From positions 225,001 to 289,000 of the forward strand of contig CAJNDS010002437.1 of the NCBI GenBank assembly GCA_905221605.1: DNA of 64,000 bases. Reading direction: 5' to 3'. Origin of the DNA: Symbiodinium natans. Its lineage: Eukaryota; Sar; Dinophyceae; Suessiales; Symbiodiniaceae. Shown one piece after another: positions 49,106 through 59,278 of this stretch; position 1 is the first letter of the stretch; each line of letters starts with the position of its first letter. The position numbers and the translations under genes are program-made. The notes under the pieces were generated by a model. The model did not search any database. It was not told the DNA's origin and saw nothing but the letters and a program-made list of their open reading frames with translations.

Positions 49106-52100
49106 GGTCCCTAAGGTTGAAGTTCCAGAGGGTCATCCTGGATGAGAAGCAGCTGGAGCGTGGCATTCTGCTGAAGTGGTCCTGGTGCAGCTGAGAGAGC
49201 TGCTGACGCCATGCTGGTCCTGCAACACCACTGCAAGGTGGAGGCATGCTCTCTATTCCGAGAGTCGACGTCTGCGGGCTGCTTGGACCTCCGGTGGCTC
49301 CGGAGTTGGTGCAAGATGCTGACAAGGCAGCGCCGCGCAGGATCTGGCAGCCCCAAGTCGGGACGATGTGCGCCAACCCCAGCAAGCCGTGCTGCCGGGA
49401 GGGCGACGACATGGATCTGAGAGCGTAAAATCGGGCACGACTTGGTGTACCTTGGGGTACCGCTTCTTGAAGGGCCAGCGATCTCTGCGACATGAAAGGC
49501 TCAGAACTCAGCAAGAATCATCCCTAAACCCTTAACCCTAAACCCTAGACCCTAGACCCTAAACCCTAAACCCTAAACCCTAAACCCTAAACCCTAAACC
49601 CTAAACCCTAACCCTAAACCCTAAACCCTTAAAAGATGCAGGTCAAGTGCCACCAGACTGGGAGCCGCTTCTATGGCAGGCGTGGTGCTTGCAGCCGAAC
49701 ATGTCTTGCACAAGTGAGTTCTACCTGCTGTTTTGTACCAGACATGCTCAGATACGGAGAGAGCATCATAATGCATCGGAGAGCCTCAGAGACATGATAT
49801 TTATATATATATATAGAGATGTATATATATATATGTGGTTCTATATATACATACATATTAAAACGTTTCTGTATATGACTTCATGCTTGCAGGGCTTCCG
49901 CGTCCTCCTTGAGCAGTTAAAGGTCTGGCCCTCAGGTCCCATCCTCGGCCTTGGCGCGAAGTGGCTCCCCCCCAACTGCAGGGAAGCTCGCATGAGCAGC
50001 GGCGCTTGCTGCGCAGCGGTGCGCTGCCGAAGCTCAACGGCAATGAGCAGAGGGAGGATTTTTTTTGAGGAATTTCCGGATTTTCAGGAGGTTTCGGGGC
50101 CGAGCAGGGGTCGGGGTGTAGGGCTGCAAGAAAGAGTCTTGAAGCGCGCAGTCGTACAACTTGAGGCGATCCTATGCGACCCTGAGTGACACTAGCTTCA
50201 GCGAACAGACAGGGCCCGACTCCTTGCCCTTCGTCAATGAGTCCCAAAGGCTGGGTGATGAGTGGTAAGTGTGTGGCAGTTGGCCGAACCCCCGAAGCCC
50301 CAGGCCCTAGGCCCTAAGCCCTAAAACCCTAAGCCCTCAATCCGAATCAGTCGGAGAACTTCCGAGGTCCATGGTTGCCACCCTGTTCTTGGAGAGAAGC
50401 ACACCGGAGGTGGGACCTGAGAAGCTTGCTGCTTATTGCTAGAATTGGCCCCTCTTTGGTAGCCCTAAACCCTGAACCCTAAACCTTAAACCCTAAACCC
50501 TAGGTAGCATTCAGCTGATGCGACAAGGCAGCTGCGGCCGCGAAGGATGTTGCCTTGGCTGCTGGTGCGCTGGGGTCGTGCCCCTACGAAACCAGCGATG
50601 CTAGGAACACGGGAGGTTTAGGGTTTAGGGTTTAGGGTTTAGGGTTTAGGGTTTAGGGTTTAGGGTTTAGGGTTGATCAAATCCAAGGCAGGGAACCTCG
50701 TCGCCACGCCCGGGGTCATCTGGATCCGTCGGGCCCCCTGAGGCATCGTCTTTGAGGCATCACTTTCTGTTAGGGTTTAGGGTTTAGGGTTTAGAGTTTA
50801 GGGTTTAGGGTTTAGGGTTCACTTGGGATGCTCCCCCTTATTTTAACAGCCCGTAGTAGGGATTCTAGAACCCCCTACTATGATCCTATTAAGGACTGTT
50901 AGTATAAGCGGGAACCATGCCAATAGATAAGGGGTTCTGATTTGCCAGAGTTCCCGCAAGTTTTATCCTCGTGATCCGTTATCATCCACCCCCTCCATAT
51001 TTGGCTAGCCCAAAGGGTCCATGTACCTATATAGTATATACTTGGGCCTTCAAGGGGTTCCCATATGGTAGCTTTAGGGCCCAAATATATACTATATGGG
51101 TACACAAAAGGGACATTCAGTTCGAGAACCGGGCACCCTATAGGCCGCAGCCGCATTGTAGCAGAAGCCCTGCCCAGGATTGCGAAGAAGGAGGCCGCGT
51201 GCTCTCCAGCTCGAGTCTGAGAGAAGATTCGAAGTTTCGGGTTAGGGTTTAGGGTTGAGGGTTGAGGGTTGAGGGTTTAGGGTTTAGGGTTTAGGGTTTC
51301 AACCACCATGGACCTTCTTTTTGGTACACGAAGCTGATGGAAGGGAGAGCCCCGTAAGAAAGATCTCCGCCCCCCCCCCCCCCCCCCCCCCCCCAACCCT
51401 AAACCCTAAACCCTAAGCCCTAAACCCTGAACCCTATAAACCCTAAACCCTAAACCCACGTCGTTTGGAAGTGGTGTTTCCAAAGGCGCAGACAGACCCA
51501 GTGCAGCCTTGGCGGCTCTTGCTGCAGCGGCCCTAGATCTCTCATGTGTATCATGTCTTGGAAGCCGAGAAACCCTAAACCCTAAACCCTAAGCCCTAAA
51601 CCCTAAACCCTAAACCCTAAACCCCAAACCCGAAACCCTAAACCCTAAACCCTAAACCCTAAACCCTAAACCCTAGGCTTAGCTTGCTAAAGCTAAGCTG
51701 AGCCAGAAGTCTGGCAGCAGATCACGCTGGCCAGGCAGCTGCGGATGGAAGCCTTGGCAGCAAGCTCCGAGCTCTGCTAGGCCTTGCTGTTGGTTTAGGG
51801 TTTAGGGTTTAGGGTTAAGGGTTTAGGGTTTTGGGTTTTGGGTTTTGGGTTTTGGGTTTAGGGTTTAGGGTTTAGTAGGGAATTGAGGGAAATGAGGTCC
51901 CCTATATCCCGCGAGATATACCGAAAGGGGAAACTAACCAGCAGTAAGAGGCTTCGAAGCTCGGGGAGCGTTCCAGACATGAGCCGAGCACTTCTCCAAA
52001 ATGTGGTCCCCTTCGAGGGCCCTTATAATAAGACGCCCCCCAACAAATATGTGGGGTACCCAAAATGGGACCATAATTTGAGAACTGACCACATGAGCAG

Positions 52101-52608
52101 GAAGTGCCGTGGGCGAGCTCACGCTGGAGAGGCGCCAGTTGCACGCGAGCCTTCTGTCCAAGCATGGATTGGCCTCTCACACCCGTCACCTGGACTTCAA
52201 GCTCCCTTTTTCTTTGCTTTGCTGTTTTTTCTCTCCCATGTCCTGGGTGTCAGGGAAGTCGCAGAAAGTCGCAGACACGTATTTGTAGTCATACACATAG
52301 CTCTAGAAGTGGATGATGCGCAGAGGCTTGTGCTGCTGCTGGCGGGCATTCGGCGTCGACCATCAGCCAGTACCAGCTCAGGATGGGCGTCAGCTGTTCT
52401 GCGGGGTTAACTTGATCGCAGTAAGACCCTGCACACCTTCTTTAAATTTAACCAGACACCATTCTCCAAAGCGAGCATAAGGCTCGAAAACACATGCCAG
52501 GACATTGGATTACAAGTTGGTACGACGTCTGGACCTTGCGTGCAGTTGTGCGGCATTGTTTCACTTAAGGTTGCACCGCGTTTGCAGAATGCCTGGTTCA
52601 TGTCGTAG
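49106..52608 (+). CDS. Unknown multi-exon gene (or genes)
   Basis: Pieces: 49126-49190 (VILDEKQLERGILLKWSWCS), 49210-49430 (VDVCGLLGPPVAPELVQDAD), 49640-49797 (PPDWEPLLWQAWCLQPNMS), 49888-50189 (FRVLLEQLKVWPSGPILGLG), 50345-50470, 50526-50617 (AKDVALAAGALGSCPYETSD), 50948-51013 (VPASFILVIRYHPPPPYLAS), 51112-51238 (IQFENRAPYRPQPHCSRSPA), 51463-51572 (SAALAALAAAALDLSCVSCL), 51707-51793, 51945-51990 and 52085-52608 (APFFFALLFFLSHVLGVREV, HVFVVIHIALEVDDAQRLVL, then IGLQVGTTSGPCVQLCGIVS, ending WFMS and TAG). The last piece contains one in-frame TAA at 52408-52410. FFFALLFFLSHVLG is hydrophobic enough for a membrane span. No family is recognised; the span may cover several genes. Confidence 0.45.
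49522..49632 (-). repeat. ITS (CCCTAAA)n, about 15 units
   Basis: Contains CCCTAGA and CCCTTAA variants. Confidence 0.96.
50462..50502 (-). repeat. ITS with 6-base direct repeats
   Basis: GGTAGC lies at 50458-50463 and at 50503-50508. Confidence 0.85.
50615..50676 (+). repeat. ITS (TTTAGGG)n
   Basis: Follows an exon ending ACACGGGAGGTT. The same ACACGGGAGGTT precedes the ITS at 52978. Confidence 0.96.
50821..50927. mobile_element. Introner-like element, family C, copy 3
   Basis: Ends CTTGGGATGCTCCCCCTTAT and AAGCGGGAACCATGCCAA, with inner AACAGCCCGTAGTAGGGATT and AAGGACTGTTAGTA. Preceded immediately by an ITS, followed by the exon reading SFILVIRYHPPPP. Confidence 0.85.
51010..51110. mobile_element. 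Introner-like element, family A, right end decayed
   Basis: Left end CAAAGGGTCCATGTACCTAT; the right arm reaches TACTATATGGGTACA and then diverges (CAAAAGGG). It separates the exons reading IRYHPPPPYLAS and IQFENRAPYRPQ. Confidence 0.8.
51366..51457 (-). repeat. Poly-C tract joined to ITS
   Basis: About 27 C then (CCCTAAA)n with CCCTGAA and CCCTATAAA variants. Confidence 0.95.
51569..51676 (-). repeat. ITS (CCCTAAA)n, about 15 units
   Basis: Follows the exon ending SCVSCLGSR. Confidence 0.96.
51793..51875 (+). repeat. ITS with (GGGTTTT)4 block
   Basis: TTTAGGG units, then GGGTTTT units, then TTTAGGG. The array ends at a family H-like word TTTAGTAGGGAATTGAGGG. Confidence 0.94.
52000..52088. 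mobile_element. Introner-like element, family G, copy 9
   Basis: CAAAATGTGGTCCCCTTCGA at the left and GGGTACCCAAAATGGGACCA at the right are inverted, with CCTTATAATAAGACGCCCCC inside. Confidence 0.75.
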
Positions 52609-52694
52609 CCCTGGCTCTAGTCGCCCTTGCTGAAGGCGACGAAGCTACGAACACCGTAATCCTGTAATCCCCCCCCAGCCCTGACCCTTATATT

Positions 52695-52732
52695 GTGTAT
52701 ATTGTACATATATTCTGTTGCATATATATATA

Positions 52733-52791
<59 letters not shown>

Positions 52792-52880
52792 ACATATATA
52801 CGTGTATATATATATATATAGATATGCATATACATGTACATATGCATATAGATATACATATACATATACATATACATACT
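52695..52880. repeat. (TATATG)n microsatellite
   Basis: TATATG units changing to TA and then to the complementary CATATA form, giving a near-palindromic AT block. Downstream of the TAG at 52606-52608. Confidence 0.96.
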
Positions 52881-52917
52881 TATTCATTTAACACTCCATG
52901 AAAAAGCCCCGAGGCCC

Positions 52918-54540
52918 TCTTGGCATCCCTCCGGCGGCTTCAAGGGCGCTCCAGGCAAGAAATGGCAACACGGGAGGTTGAGGGTTTAGGGTTTAGGGTT
53001 TAGGGTTTAGGGTTTAGGGTTTAGGGTTTAGGGTTTAGGGTTTAGGGTTTAGTCATCTCAAGTCATCTCAGCTCCTGATTTTACTGTTGTTCTTCCCCTA
53101 AACCCTACAGCCCTACAGCCCTACAGCGCTACAGCGCTACAACCCTAAACCCTAAACCCTAAACCCTAAACCCTAGACCAACTATTTGTGGTACTTTCAA
53201 CCGGTAATCTTTAGGACCTTTAGTTGCTACCTCCTTTGCAGGCTGCAGCTTCTCCAAGCTGCATCCGAGGCGTGTGAGCTGTGCGCGGAAGTGAGTTTGA
53301 GAGAAGACTGTTACAGCCTTAGGGTTTAGGGTTGAGGGTTTCGGTTTTAGGGTTTAGGCTAAGGTTTTAGGGTTTAGGGTTTCGGTTTTAGGGTTTGGGG
53401 TTTACTTCGTTGCGGGTTTGAGTTCGTGCCGCAAGTTGTCGCGTGTCAGGTCGCAGAGTGCTTCGAGAGGCTGGATGCACAAGGGCACTAGGTATTGCTG
53501 TCTTTCCTGCAGCCTGAAGACACCGTCCAGTCCTCCAGGACGGGCGATTATACCCTATAACCCCCCTTGAAAAGGCCCTTGAAAGGGTTGATTTTGGGGA
53601 TGAAGGGGATTACAGGGCCTAATAGCCCGTCCAGTCCCTGCATATTCGGCAAGACTCCGGCACCAATGCATGGCACTTGATCAGCCTCGTTCAGTCGTGG
53701 ACATCATAGTTCCTCAAACCTGTGACATACCCCCCTGGTTCTTCGTAGGGAATGAGGGAATTAGGGGCCTGTATATATAGCCTGTAAGGGATTATACAGG
53801 TTACCCCATTCCTTCATTCCCGACTAAGAACCAGCCAGAGAAGCATCAGAGCGAGCGTGGTCGGCGCTGACCAGGTGGCCACTGGCTCTGTGCGCCGCCG
53901 AGCACGAGCTTTCCAAGACCCTCTCGGCGGCCGCATGGGCTGAAGTTCTCACCCAGCCTTTTTCGTTGTAATTGCAGGGTTTTGGGGGTCTTCAGGGTTT
54001 TGGGATTTAGGGGTTTAGGGTTGAGGGTTTTGGGGGCTTCAGGATTAAGGGGAGGCTGGCGGATTAGATATTGTGGCTCTTGGTGTGTGTGTGTGTGTAC
54101 AGCTGCCAGGTGTGTCTGTCCCCTGGAGACAAGATATCACCATGTTCGGACACATGTTGTCCCGAACAAACCCTAAATCCTTAAACCCTAAACCCGAAAC
54201 AAAGAAGTCCTAACTCACCGTACCACAAACAGATGTACTGCATGGCGCATGGGCAGCGAAGGCCTTTCCCGCAAGCGGTGAAGCCTTCCTGCCGCTCTGG
54301 CCGCAGCCTTGAATGTAGCCCACGGAGTCGCTCAGTGATAATATACAGAACATATTTCAAAATTAATGTGAATAAAAACCCTAGTAAGAATAAATAAATA
54401 AATAATCAAATAAATAAATATATATATATATATATGTGTAAGAATCAATAGAAATATATATATATATATATATATATATATCAATATATATATATATATA
54501 ATAACTAAAAATATATAAATAATATACCTATATATATAAG

Positions 54541-54580
<40 letters not shown>

Positions 54581-54583
54581 TCT

Positions 54584-54615
<32 letters not shown>

Positions 54616-57600
54616 CGCATATGTATATATATATATACGAGCATAATGTAAGACACTAGTAGTTAGTGCAATAAGAGCAGGTAAGCCATTGGGCCTTTTG
54701 CGTGCCGTTCGCTGCATCAGGCAGCAGCTGCACGGCACCCGCCGGCTGCAGCTTCTCTTCGCGCACCATCCAAGGCTCTGGGAACTGGGAATGTGGCCCT
54801 TCAATCCTAAGCCCTGGTTTAGGGTTTAGGGTTTAGGGTTAGGGTTTAGGGTTTAGGGTTTAGGGAACCCTATAAATACCCTAAATGCCCTAAATGCCCC
54901 TAAATACCCCTCAATACCACGAAGTGCCCTAAACCTAGACTTGAAGCGCAGCGGTTGTTGGCCCGGTCCTTGCGTCACTTGTTGAGACGTATGCCTGCAG
55001 CTAGACCCTCTTGCGCTTTTGATCCTGGGTTTTGGGGTTCAGGGTAGTTCTCTCAAGAAGGCATGGAAACTCCTCTGCTGGTAGATCTGCTAGACTTGTG
55101 ACGTCTGTTGCTGCTGCAGTGAGGTTTAGGGTTGAGGGTTGAGGGCTTAGGGTTTAGGGTTTAGGGTTTAGGGGCATCCTAAATGGAAGCTTCGGCACGT
55201 CGCTGGAGGTTGCTCCTGCCGTCATCGAAACTGCACAGGCCGTGTCGCTTGGTCCTGTCCGTCAAAAGGTGGTGAGGTAGCTCAGGCAATCTGAGAAGCT
55301 TCTGTGCAAAGATGACTGAAGCTGGAGACTTCCGATAGTCGATGAGGTCTTAGGGTTTAGGGTTTAGGGATGATTGTCGCAGCAAGCAGGGCGCTGGATA
55401 CTGGAGCACGTCAAGGGATGTGGCCTTTGGTTTCGCACGCACATCCTGGCGATAGAAGGCGTTCCCAAGAAGTACCCACTCTTTCACGTTGTACCCTAAA
55501 CCCTAAACCCCAAACCCTACTGCAGGCGACAGGCAATCCTTTGGCGAGGCAAGCCTCTTTGGAATGCTCTCGCAATCTCGCCATCAGTGGGGGGTGAACT
55601 GAAGGAGTTGGTAGAATACCCTACAGGGTCCAGTTGTAGTGTTCGTAAGGAATTTGGTAGCCAAAAAAAGCCCCCCCACTTGTAACCACTTGTGACTCGG
55701 CCTGAGTGCAGCTAGGCATCGCATGGCTGACATGGCTGACATGTCCCTTGGGTCGAAGCATGCTACTTACTGAATGATTGCTTCGTCTCGGCCGCCATGC
55801 CTGGCTCAACACCAGTGATTTACGATGTGCCTCTTCCGTGTTGTAGCCGCAGCAGCACGCTGCAGGCAAGGTGGTCTGAGCACAAATAGCCATGGCTGCA
55901 AGTCGCCAAGCTCGTGTTTGATTCACCGCGGGAGTGCCAGGACGGCCGCTAGAGTACATGGAAGTCTCTACGGCAGCCAGTCTGCTGCCGAGGTTGTCCT
56001 GAGCGCTCCTGCAGGTAATGTTTTGTTGGCACATGAGCGTCCTCATAAGCTGCCTGGAGCCGAACAGTAACATTGCATTGCCGACTTCTCACGTTCTTGA
56101 GGTTTGAACATCTCTCCGCACACGTCAGCCCATGACTCTTACATTTGGGATGAGGAGGATGAGGCCTTCTGCTTAGCCCTCCCAAAGGGTCCATGTACCT
56201 CTATAGTATCTACTTGGGCCCTAAACCCTAAACCCTAAACTGGGGGATTCCTATATAGTAGCTTTAGGGCCCGAGTATATACTATGTGGGTACATGGACC
56301 CTTAGGGCCTTTGTGTTCAAGCTGTAGGAGTTGGTCGTCTCCTACGGTTGTTGCAATTATTTCCATGGCCATGGCTACTGCTTCTATCGTTGCCCTGCCA
56401 GAATCTCAGGAAAACGTCACTTGAGTCTTTGCTCACAATCTTCAGGCTGCCATTGCCACCTGCCTTTCGTCTCCGCGCGAAGTGGCTGGAGGCACAGGGT
56501 TTGGCTCCCAGGGTAGATTCCGATACCGCCAAGGAATTAATCGGCAGCTCAAGAGCCCGCGAAGCCACGAAAACAGGTGGAAATAGAAACATGTGGCACG
56601 AGCTTGATGTGTCTTCCTTTGGAGGTGAACTGCCGATGTATCTCTCTGGCGAGCACTTTCTTGGTTCTGGAGTCACCCCACTGCGGTACAGTCAGGCGCA
56701 GGACAGGAACCTACCAGCCGCCAGAGTATGCTGCATGATGGGGTGCCGCAGCAACGACGCTTCTCTTTTATGACTTGCGTTCTATAAACATCCCGGGGTG
56801 GCAAGCGGTGATTGTTGATACTTCGGTTCCAGCTCTGGAGATTGTGTTTCAATCGACTAGGTACCGACAGGTAGGTAAACAAGATTGGTGGTATGTTGTA
56901 ATGTTTATGCTTAGTTCCCTTGCATCTGTTCTTGTGTCCACTCTCAGCCCCCATTGGCGAGGAGTTGCTCAACATACTGATGCACACTCCCTCCATTGCC
57001 GTCAACCCGGCTTACGTCAGCACCCTCAGACTGGGACGCTGCTGAAGTTTCCTGAGATGTGGGGTTTCCGAAAATGGGGGGTACCCCTTTTGGGGTTCCT
57101 TTAAGGAGATTCTATTCCATTTAAAAATTTTGGGGCATGAAAGTAAGGTTACCCCGATTTTGGGAAATGCGCCATATCGGTGGCAAGTTGAACAGACTGA
57201 ATGCAACGTGTAGGTCGCGAAGCTGAAGGGCTCGAGTCTCTTCACAGAAGCAGGAGACCTGCTCCGGATGCCGAGCCTTCAGGAATGTAGGGTTTAGGGT
57301 TTAGTGTTTAGGGTTCAGGGTTCAGGGTTTAGTGTGTAGGGTTTAGGGTTTGGGGTTTGGGGTTTGGGGTTTAGGGTTTAGGGTTTAGGGTTTAGGGTTT
57401 GTGGAGGAATGTGCTGTGCGTCGTGTGCCAGAATCCAGGACGCTGTGATGTCACAGTTCCCCTCATCTTGTCCTCTGTGACGGTCTCGCCCAAGGTGCGG
57501 GAATCTGCGTACTCACTCCACTCTCTCATATGCTGATAATGGGAATCTGCGTACTGTGTAGAACCTTCGCTCCACTCTCTCACATGCTTGCTTGGGACCG

Positions 57601-59085
57601 TCAGATGATGTGTGCAAGTTGTGCAAGTGCTTCTTTAACGACCTCAAGCGGAGGCGAACGCCAGGGGACAGTTTGCAATCATTGTTCGGGAGCACACAGG
57701 CTGTCGTGGGCTCAGACCTTGAATCCAGGACAGCCTATGGCCAGTTAGTAAGCATCCCCTCTTGGGTGGGCCGCATCAAGAGAACAAGCCCCCCAAAAGG
57801 GATCAGAATCCAGCGAATCCCAATACAGCAATACAGTAAGACATTAAATGAATGGACACAAACAGATACATATATACATAAACACATAGATATAGATATA
57901 CATAACATATATATATGTGTATATATAATATACATACAATTACATACATATATCTTATTATCGAATGTGTACATACTATGGGCACGGACCTATGGATTCT
58001 CGTCTTGCCACGATTACAAGCTGAGGCTTCAACTTGCCAACCTGCGTGGACAGGCCTGGGCTAGTTGTGGTGGGCAGCTTGTCAGGGTAGGGTGTTCAGG
58101 GTTTAGGGTTTAGGGTTTTCAGGGTTTAGGGTTTAGGGTTTAGGGTTTTCAGTTTTCAGGGTTTCGGGTGCAGGGTTCTAGCCGCTGCTTTGTACGGCAC
58201 CCTCATGCAATGGATCCGAATAGGGACCCTGATTTAGAGAAGTACCCACATGATGTCGAGCGAGATGTAAGCAGCCCTTGCACTGCCTTTCAAGTTGCTC
58301 CAGGTTGTTCAGCCACAGTTGAGGATTGTTTGGGGTCTAGGGTTTAGGGTTTAGGGTTTAGGGTGTAGGGTTTCCGTGCAGGTGTTGGCTCTTCCAGATG
58401 GACGCTAGACAGCGCATCGTGTCGAGCACGATCGAGAAGTTGTGCGCAGCAGGCGGGGCAGCTTCCAGAGTTTCGCTTCGGGGACCCTGAACCCTGAACC
58501 CTAAACCCTAAAGCCTAAACCCTAAACCCTAAACCCTAAACCCTAAACCCTAAACCCTAACAATGGAGTCAGACGAAAGGTGCCGTGCTGGAGAGCACCG
58601 TGAACCCTGCCCAGCTTCGACAAGTTGCTTTGTCCTGCATGGTTGCAAGGCCGTTAGCAACAGCTGGTTTAGGGTTTAGGGTTTAGGGTTTAGGGTTTAG
58701 GGTTTAGGGTTTAGGGTCACGGGCATGTGTGCAAGCATCTCTACGACGCAGTCCGAAAGTGAGGTTAGTGACACTTCCAGAGCTCTGGTCTATATGGCAC
58801 CTCTTGTGCCGCTCCTGCAGGACTTGCGCACGTGAGAGACCGGTATGGGTGAGAGCGGGAGCGAACACAAAACATGTTAGACCCGCAAGCCGGCAAGCCC
58901 AAAACCCGAAATCCTGAATTCAAATCCCAACCCCAAGACGAATCAAACACTAAACCCTAAACCCTAAACCCCACTTAAGCCCTAAGCACCGCAGATTCTA
59001 AGATCCTTGCAGGACGGCGAACATGAGAGCGAGGCTGGAGAAAGCTCACGAGGCACCCTGAGAGATCGAATAGGGGCCTTATGAC
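52918..59085 (+). CDS. Unknown multi-exon gene (or genes), over twenty exon-like pieces
   Basis: Best pieces: 53241-53322 (LQLLQAASEACELCAEVSLR), 53405-53492 (FEFVPQVVACQVAECFERLD), 53638-53713 (TNAWHLISLVQSWTS), 53835-53970 (WPLALCAAEHELSKTLSAAA), 54681-54815 (LRAVRCIRQQLHGTRRLQLL), 54946-55031, 55172-55280 (FGTSLEVAPAVIETAQAVSL), 55381-55495 (WILEHVKGCGLWFRTHILAI), 56120-56184 (SYIWDEEDEAFCLAL), 56340-56772 (FRLRAKWLEAQGLAPRVDSD), 56948-57055 (GEELLNILMHTPSIAVNPAY), 57212-57288, 57405-57495 (VLCVVCQNPGRCDVTVPLIL), 57600-57835 (DDVCKLCKCFFNDLKRRRTP), 58189-58338 (MDPNRDPDLEKYPHDVERDV), 58395-58492 (ARQRIVSSTIEKLCAAGGAA), 58562-58667 (VLESTVNPAQLRQVALSCMV), 58721-58834 and 58992-59085 (LQDGEHESEAGESSRGTLRD, then TGA). 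CxxC pairs recur, but I recognise no domain. Several genes may be present. Confidence 0.48.
52978..53053 (+). repeat. ITS (TTTAGGG)n
   Basis: Ten units; first unit GGGTTGA. Confidence 0.96.
53318..53403 (+). repeat. ITS with GGGTTTCGGTTTTA variants
   Basis: Irregular array containing TTTAGGGTTTCGGTTTTAGG twice. Confidence 0.88.
53532..53637. mobile_element. Introner-like element, family D, copy 5, with flanking repeat
   Basis: Ends CCAGGACGGGCGATTATACC and CCTAATAGCCCGTCCAG. CCGTCCAGTCC occurs at 53523-53533 and at 53627-53637. The exon before reads EDTVQSSR; the exon after reads DSGTNAWHLIS. Confidence 0.84.
53738..53834. mobile_element. Introner-like element, family H, copy 5
   Basis: Starts GTTCTTCGTAGGGAATGAGG and ends CCCGACTAAGAACCAG. 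The exon reading REASERAWSALTRW follows at once. GT-AG at the element ends fits. Confidence 0.88.
54336..54645. repeat. AT-rich microsatellite block
   Basis: AATAAATAA and (TA)n runs over about 300 bases. No gene. Confidence 0.95.
54818..54866 (+). repeat. ITS (TTTAGGG)n followed by CCCTAAAT-like decay
   Basis: Seven G-strand units, then opposite-strand decayed units (AACCCTATAAATACCCTAAA) up to about 54930. Confidence 0.9.
55621..56073 (-). other. Open frame on the minus strand, status unclear
   Basis: A 150-codon minus frame (with LGSRLAAVETSMYSSGRPGT) is open across a stretch with no convincing + exon. No family recognised and no support from neighbours, all of which read +. Confidence 0.25.
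56184..56309. mobile_element. Introner-like element, family A, copy 9, with ITS inside
   Basis: Ends CCAAAGGGTCCATGTACCTC and GGGTACATGGACCCTTAGGG. Three CCCTAAA units at 56219-56239 interrupt the left arm. It follows directly the exon reading WDEEDEAFCLAL. Confidence 0.9.
57062..57172. mobile_element. Introner-like element, family G, copy 6 (intact)
   Basis: Inverted ends GGGGTTTCCGAAAATGGGGG and CCCCGATTTTGGGAAATGCG, with inner GGGGTTCCTTTAAGGAGATT. Confidence 0.86.
57289..57404 (+). repeat. ITS between 8-base direct repeats
   Basis: AGGAATGT lies at 57281-57288 and 57405-57412. The exon before reads FTEAGDLLRMPSLQ; the one after contains VLCVVCQNPGRC. Units include GTGTAGG, GGGTTTG and TTTAGGG. 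Confidence 0.92.
57499..57590. repeat. Short tandem duplication GGGAATCTGCGTACT...CACTCTCTCATATGCT
   Basis: Two copies (57499-57535 and 57541-57587), the second with an insert of about ten bases. Lies in the intron before the exon reading DDVCKLCKCFF. Confidence 0.8.
58487..58560 (-). repeat. ITS (CCCTAAA)n
   Basis: Ten units between exons 58395-58492 and 58562-58667. Confidence 0.96.
58666..58717 (+). repeat. ITS (TTTAGGG)n
   Basis: Seven perfect units between two exon-like pieces. Confidence 0.97.
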
Positions 59086-59225
59086 AGGGCCCACCTCTTT
59101 AAGGGTTTAGAGTTTAGGGTTTAGGGCTTAGGGTTTAGGGTTTAGCTACGTGGTCCCTTGAAAGGCTCCCCTACGTTCCTAGAATGGTTCTGAAGTATGG
59201 GTTCAGGGGGTTGATAGGGTATATA

Positions 59226-59244
59226 GGGCGGGGGGGGGGGGGGT
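59226..59244. repeat. Poly-G tract
   Basis: About 18 G preceded by GGGTATATAGGGC, just upstream of the first kinase-gene exon. Confidence 0.9.
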
Positions 59245-59278
59245 ACAGTTAAGGAACATCTCAGAGTCTTAGAATCTC

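Noticed and set aside
55621-56073. Minus-strand 150-codon gene
   Set aside because: Listed only as an open frame. No motif, no supporting exons on that strand, and weak + exons on either side.
58725-58767. SWIM-type zinc finger (GHVCKHLYDAV in one + frame)
   Set aside because: Only the second half of the motif is present. No CxC precedes it in the upstream exon, and another frame (STTQSESEVSDTSRALVYMA) over the same bases reads longer and better.
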